9,366 nt of DNA from Methylococcaceae bacterium. Lineage in GTDB: Bacteria > Pseudomonadota > Gammaproteobacteria > Methylococcales > Methylococcaceae. The position numbers were made by a program, and so were the translations under genes. The stretch lies in the NCBI GenBank assembly GCA_012026715.1, contig VEPB01000464.1, positions 1 through 9,366 on the forward strand, in the 5' to 3' direction. The notes under the pieces are model-generated. The model worked only from the letters and a program-made list of their open reading frames with translations, was not told the DNA's origin and did not search any database. Shown here piece by piece: positions 6,900-9,366 of the stretch. Position 1 is the stretch's first letter. The number at the start of each line of letters is the position of its first letter.

Positions 6900-7733
6900 A
6901 TGTCCGACCGTTACGCCGTCTTCGGCCATCCCATCGGCCACAGCAAGTCCCCGCGCATCCACCGGCTGTTCGCCGAGCAGACTGGGCAAGACCTGCAATA
7001 CGATGCCTGGGATGTCCCGGCGGAGCGGTTCGAAGCGGCGCTGGCGGAATTCCTGGCCACTGGCGGGCGCGGCCTCAACTGCACCGTACCACTGAAAGAA
7101 CTGGCGTTCCACGCCGCCGCCCGGCTCACTGACCGCGCCCGGCGGGCCTGCGCCGTGAATACGCTGGCGCTTGAAACAGACCGAAAGCTGGTGGGCGACA
7201 ATACCGACGGAAGCGGCTTGCTGCGGGATCTGCGAGACAACCTCGGGCTGCGGCTGGAGGGAAAATCGATTTTGATCCTGGGAGCCGGCGGCGCGGTACG
7301 CGGCATCCTCCAGCCGCTGCTGGAAGCCAATCCGGGCCGGCTGCTCATCGCCAACCGCACGGCGGCGCGGGCCGAGCAATTGGCCGGCGAGTTCGCCGCC
7401 CTTGGCCCCGTGGCGGCCTGCGGCTTTGAACGGCTGCTGGCAGAAGCCGGTTTCGAGCTGATCCTCAACGCCACCGCCGCCAGCCTGAGCGGCCAACTGC
7501 CACCGCTGGGAGATGCCTTGCTGCTGCCGGGCGGATGCTGCTACGCCCTGGCTTACGCCAGCGCGCCAACGCCGTTCGTGGAGTGGGGCCGGAATCACGG
7601 CGCGGCGCTCAGCGTCGACGGCATCGGCATGCTGGTGGAACAGGCGGCCGAGGCTTTCCAGCTGTGGCGCGGAGTGCGTCCTGCCACCGCCCCCGTCATC
7701 CGGTTGCTGAACGCCGAGCGCGGATGGTCGTGA
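6900..7733 (+). CDS. aroE: Shikimate dehydrogenase AroE
   Basis: NADPH-dependent reduction of 3-dehydroshikimate to shikimate in aromatic amino acid synthesis, cytoplasmic. The 277-aa length is typical. Shikimate-binding serines 15 and 17 are in GHPIGHSKSP (9-18). The catalytic lysine is Lys66 in NCTVPLKE (60-67), where E. coli has NVTVPFKE. Asp103 lies in GDNTDGSG (99-106). The nucleotide loop GAGGAVRG is at 128-135 and ANRTAARAEQLA at 151-162 gives the NADP-type NRT motif. DGIGMLVEQAAEAF (240-253) closes the fold. The usual YDxxY segment reads YALAY (215-219), so the aspartate is replaced by alanine, and the NATS block reads NATAAS (190-195). The gene follows the membrane-protein gene by 16 nt with no strong ribosome-binding site. 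Its stop is inside a hairpin shared with the convergent gene. Confidence 0.95.
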   Translation: MSDRYAVFGHPIGHSKSPRIHRLFAEQTGQDLQYDAWDVPAERFEAALAEFLATGGRGLNCTVPLKELAFHAAARLTDRARRACAVNTLALETDRKLVGDNTDGSGLLRDLRDNLGLRLEGKSILILGAGGAVRGILQPLLEANPGRLLIANRTAARAEQLAGEFAALGPVAACGFERLLAEAGFELILNATAASLSGQLPPLGDALLLPGGCCYALAYASAPTPFVEWGRNHGAALSVDGIGMLVEQAAEAFQLWRGVRPATAPVIRLLNAERGWS

Positions 7734-7751
7734 ACCGGCTCAGCCGGTTTT
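7733..7751. terminator. Hairpin spanning the stop codons of aroE and the convergent methyltransferase
   Basis: AACCGGC (7733-7739) and GCCGGTT (7743-7749) form a perfect 7-bp stem with a TCA loop, followed by TT to complete TTTT at 7748-7751 on the + strand. The first stem base is the last base of the aroE TGA (7731-7733). The loop is the complement of the methyltransferase stop (7740-7742). It looks like a compact intrinsic terminator for aroE and possibly a bidirectional one. The T-tract is short. Confidence 0.6.
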
Positions 7752-8447
7752 GGTCGCGATCAGCAGATCGTTAGCGAAGGGCGTGCCCTCGCTCATGGAC
7801 TGCGACTCCACGTGAAACCCGAGCCCTTCCAAGAGTTTCATCCATTCGTCCGAGCGCCGGTAGTGGCGCCTGCGGAACGGCGTTCCGCGGCCCAGGTTGC
7901 GCAGCCACTCCGCCAGCCAGGTCATGCCGAAACGCCAGCCGGCGCCTGCATCCGCTTCCCGGATGATCAAGCTTCCCCCAGGATCCAGAACATCATGCAC
8001 TTTGTGGAGTAGTTCCTGCTGGGCTACCGGGTCGAGGTGATACAGCAGATCGATCAGCAACACCACCCGGCAGCGCGGCACAACGGCGATACGGACATCG
8101 CCGACCACGACGTCCCCCGCGCCCGCCAGCGCGCTCCGCGCGGCCGCGGCGGCGGCCGGGTCGCGCTCCAGCCCCCATACCCCCGGAACCAACACCCGCC
8201 CGCCGGGCAACAGATTCAGCGCAGCCGCGGTAGCCAGCAACGCCGGGATAATGCCATGGCCGCAGCCCAGGTCGACGATCAGCCCCGGCTCGGTCCAGCA
8301 GGGAAGCGCCAGCAACGCCCGATAAACCGGATCGTGCTTGAGCTTGCCGAGCACAAAACCATGCGCGTAGCGGCCGCAGGCGCGGTAGCGCCAGGCGGTG
8401 GCCTCGGCCAGAAATAGATACTGACTTTGCGAAATTGTCGACCGCAT
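7740..8447 (-). CDS. Class I SAM-dependent methyltransferase, substrate unknown
   Basis: A 235-aa soluble protein with a Rossmann-type methyltransferase core. Motif I is VDLGCGHG at 58-65. The acidic residue ending strand 2 is Glu94 in WGLERD. A GDVR motif at 116-119 would contact the adenine, and strand 4 is VVLLIDLLYHL (128-138). DPGGSLIIREAD (155-166) is the usual post-core turn and strand 5. The N-terminal region AHGFVLGKLKHDPVYRALL (28-46) precedes the fold. Similar segments occur, as far as I recall, in methyltransferases near polyketide-like aryl polyene genes, but no such genes are present here. The start has only a weak AGG 8 nt upstream. The gene is convergent with aroE, their stops 6 bp apart. 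The substrate cannot be inferred. It is not a close relative of CmoB beyond the shared fold. Confidence 0.88.
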   Translation of the reverse strand: MRSTISQSQYLFLAEATAWRYRACGRYAHGFVLGKLKHDPVYRALLALPCWTEPGLIVDLGCGHGIIPALLATAAALNLLPGGRVLVPGVWGLERDPAAAAAARSALAGAGDVVVGDVRIAVVPRCRVVLLIDLLYHLDPVAQQELLHKVHDVLDPGGSLIIREADAGAGWRFGMTWLAEWLRNLGRGTPFRRRHYRRSDEWMKLLEGLGFHVESQSMSEGTPFANDLLIATKTG

Positions 8448-8661
8448 GAATTGAGCCTAGAACCCGGCGAAGCACATTCGCCCGGGCGTTTCGATTGACG
8501 CCTTTCCGGCAAGCGACAAGGTCAGGACGGCGCGGTTCAGAAAAATCCGCACCGCCCCAATAGCCGGCCTGTCATCTGTCATTAACCAAGGTCCCGCACA
8601 CTGAGCGCGCCAGGGATCGAGCATCCGTGGCACTTCGCGTTTGTTGGATTAAACCCGATTC

Positions 8662-8667
8662 AAGGAG
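8662..8667 (+). promoter_or_regulatory. Strong ribosome-binding site for the 133-aa gene
   Basis: AAGGAG lies 8 nt before the ATG at 8676. It is among the clearest ribosome-binding sites in the window and fixes the start of an otherwise unrecognised gene. The rest of the 228-bp spacer back to 8448 shows no confident promoter, repeat or RNA gene. Confidence 0.75.
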
Positions 8668-8675
8668 AAACAGCC

Positions 8676-9077
8676 ATGGCCGACAAAGACGTTCTTTGTG
8701 TCCCCCGCTCCCGCTACGTCATCATGGAGCAGTTCATCCTGCAGGCCGGTTTGCCTTCGCCGGTCAAACAGGTGAGCCCCAAGCTCTACCAGCTCACCCA
8801 ACAAGCGATCAGCAATGTCTTGGTCGCCCGTCCCCTGGAAATCGACCTGGGTTTCATACCGACCCCTTATACCTATGGGAAAGATCCCATACCCACGGCT
8901 CAGTTGTACGGCAATCCCCAGGCCGAGTTCGTCAGCTTCGGCATGATAACCCCGCTCATCGCCGTCGCCATCTACGATCCGGCCAATGGCTCCCTGGAAT
9001 CGCCTCCCGCCAGGAAGCGCAGTGAGGCCATCCGCGGCATGCTGGCCCAACCGGATCCAGCGGCATCGGGACCGTAA
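8676..9077 (+). CDS. Hypothetical protein, 133 aa
   Basis: I do not recognise this family. The product is soluble, with no signal peptide and no membrane helix. It has an N-terminal mixed region with a helical look (RYVIMEQFILQAGL, 13-26, and LYQLTQQAISNVL, 37-49). A Pro/Tyr-rich segment, GFIPTPYTYGKDPIPT, follows at 59-74, then a hydrophobic strand-like stretch FVSFGMITPLIAVAIYDPANG (85-105). The tail from about 106 is polar and Pro/Ala-rich, probably disordered. There is one cysteine (Cys8). Evidence that it is real is the strong AAGGAG at good spacing, ordinary amino-acid composition, and the lack of a better frame on either strand. It is transcribed alone and converges on the AraC-type gene. 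No function is inferred. Confidence 0.72.
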   Translation: MADKDVLCVPRSRYVIMEQFILQAGLPSPVKQVSPKLYQLTQQAISNVLVARPLEIDLGFIPTPYTYGKDPIPTAQLYGNPQAEFVSFGMITPLIAVAIYDPANGSLESPPARKRSEAIRGMLAQPDPAASGP

Positions 9078-9176
9078 TTGCCGCATCATCGCGTCGATGG
9101 CTTCCGGACCACCGTCGGCAGTCTCGGCAAACCCACCCCGATCACGCCAAACTCAGCCGCGGGAATCGGACACCGT

Positions 9177-9366
9177 CTACAACCCGGCATCGAACCGCCT
9201 CAAGCCCCGAAACACCGGCGCCGGATTGACGCCGAAGGTGGCGCGGAAACTGTGGCTGAAATGGGCTGAATCGGCGAAACCGGCTTCCAGGGCGGCGCGG
9301 GTCAGGCTATCTCCAGCGTGGAGCCGGCCGAAGGCGGCCATCATGCGATTCCAGCCTCTGAACCGC
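9177..9366 (-). CDS. AraC-family transcriptional regulator, C-terminal part (cut by window edge)
   Basis: The last 62 codons of a minus-strand gene that continues beyond the right edge, ending in TAG at 9177-9179. The translation contains the second helix-turn-helix of the AraC/XylS DNA-binding domain. It starts in the linker helix (WNRMMAAFGRLHAG) and passes through SLTRAALEAGFADSAHFSHS to FRATFGVNPAPVF. The GFADSAHFSHSFRATFG core is the family hallmark. The gene ends about 12 residues after this core, so the DNA-binding domain is C-terminal as is usual. The sensor domain and start are outside the window, so ligand and targets are unknown. No nearby gene can be assigned as its target. Confidence 0.88.
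   Translation of the reverse strand, partial: RFRGWNRMMAAFGRLHAGDSLTRAALEAGFADSAHFSHSFRATFGVNPAPVFRGLRRFDAGL

Noticed and set aside
8495..8523. TTGACG as a -35 box upstream of the 133-aa gene
   Set aside because: No -10-like hexamer lies 16-18 bp downstream, and it is far from the start codon.
8628..8645. TGGCAC followed by TTTG, resembling a sigma54 promoter
   Set aside because: The -12 GC is missing at the required 10-bp spacing from the -24 GG, so it does not fit the consensus.

Overview
The window looks like ordinary chromosomal DNA from a GC-rich, aerobic gammaproteobacterium. Evidence for this is the wobble-uridine enzyme CmoB, oxygen-dependent HemF, aspartate-type HemB, a gammaproteobacterial AmpD and an MlaC/Ttg2D protein. 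A methanotroph-like lineage (Methylococcales) is possible, but this is an impression and not shown by the sequence. No phage, IS element, CRISPR array, tRNA or rRNA is visible. I found no convincing new multi-gene system.

Layout, left to right. (1) A DUF1877/YfbM-like gene overlaps ampD (muropeptide recycling) by 4 nt, both on +. (2) A soluble PAS-GGDEF diguanylate cyclase on + follows a 204-bp gap. (3) A 108-bp convergent spacer holds two hairpins. One resembles a REP-type palindrome and abuts the stop codon of cmoB (-). (4) cmoB (-) and hemF (+) diverge from a 101-bp region with candidate -10 elements for both. (5) hemF (+) converges on a lone mlaC-like gene (-), with a strong hairpin at the hemF stop. 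(6) mlaC (-) and hemB (+) diverge. The spacer has a TTGACA-type promoter for mlaC and a small AT-rich palindrome. (7) hemB, a six-helix membrane protein of unknown function and aroE run together on + with gaps of 69 and 16 nt, a likely operon. (8) aroE converges on a class I SAM methyltransferase (-). The two stop codons are 6 bp apart and lie inside one perfect hairpin. (9) A 133-aa protein of unknown function (+) with a strong ribosome-binding site converges on the C-terminal end of an AraC-family regulator (-), cut by the right edge.

Functional themes are tetrapyrrole synthesis (hemB, hemF), aromatic amino acid synthesis (aroE), envelope maintenance (ampD, mlaC), tRNA modification (cmoB) and signalling (GGDEF, AraC). 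These are mostly independent housekeeping units and not one pathway. The most useful oddities are residue changes in conserved positions of CmoB and AroE, the repeat-like hairpin at the cmoB stop, hairpins built over stop codons, and three uncharacterised genes. The stretches without genes are all under 300 bp. The longest, 8448-8675, shows no confident signal except the ribosome-binding site at its right end.
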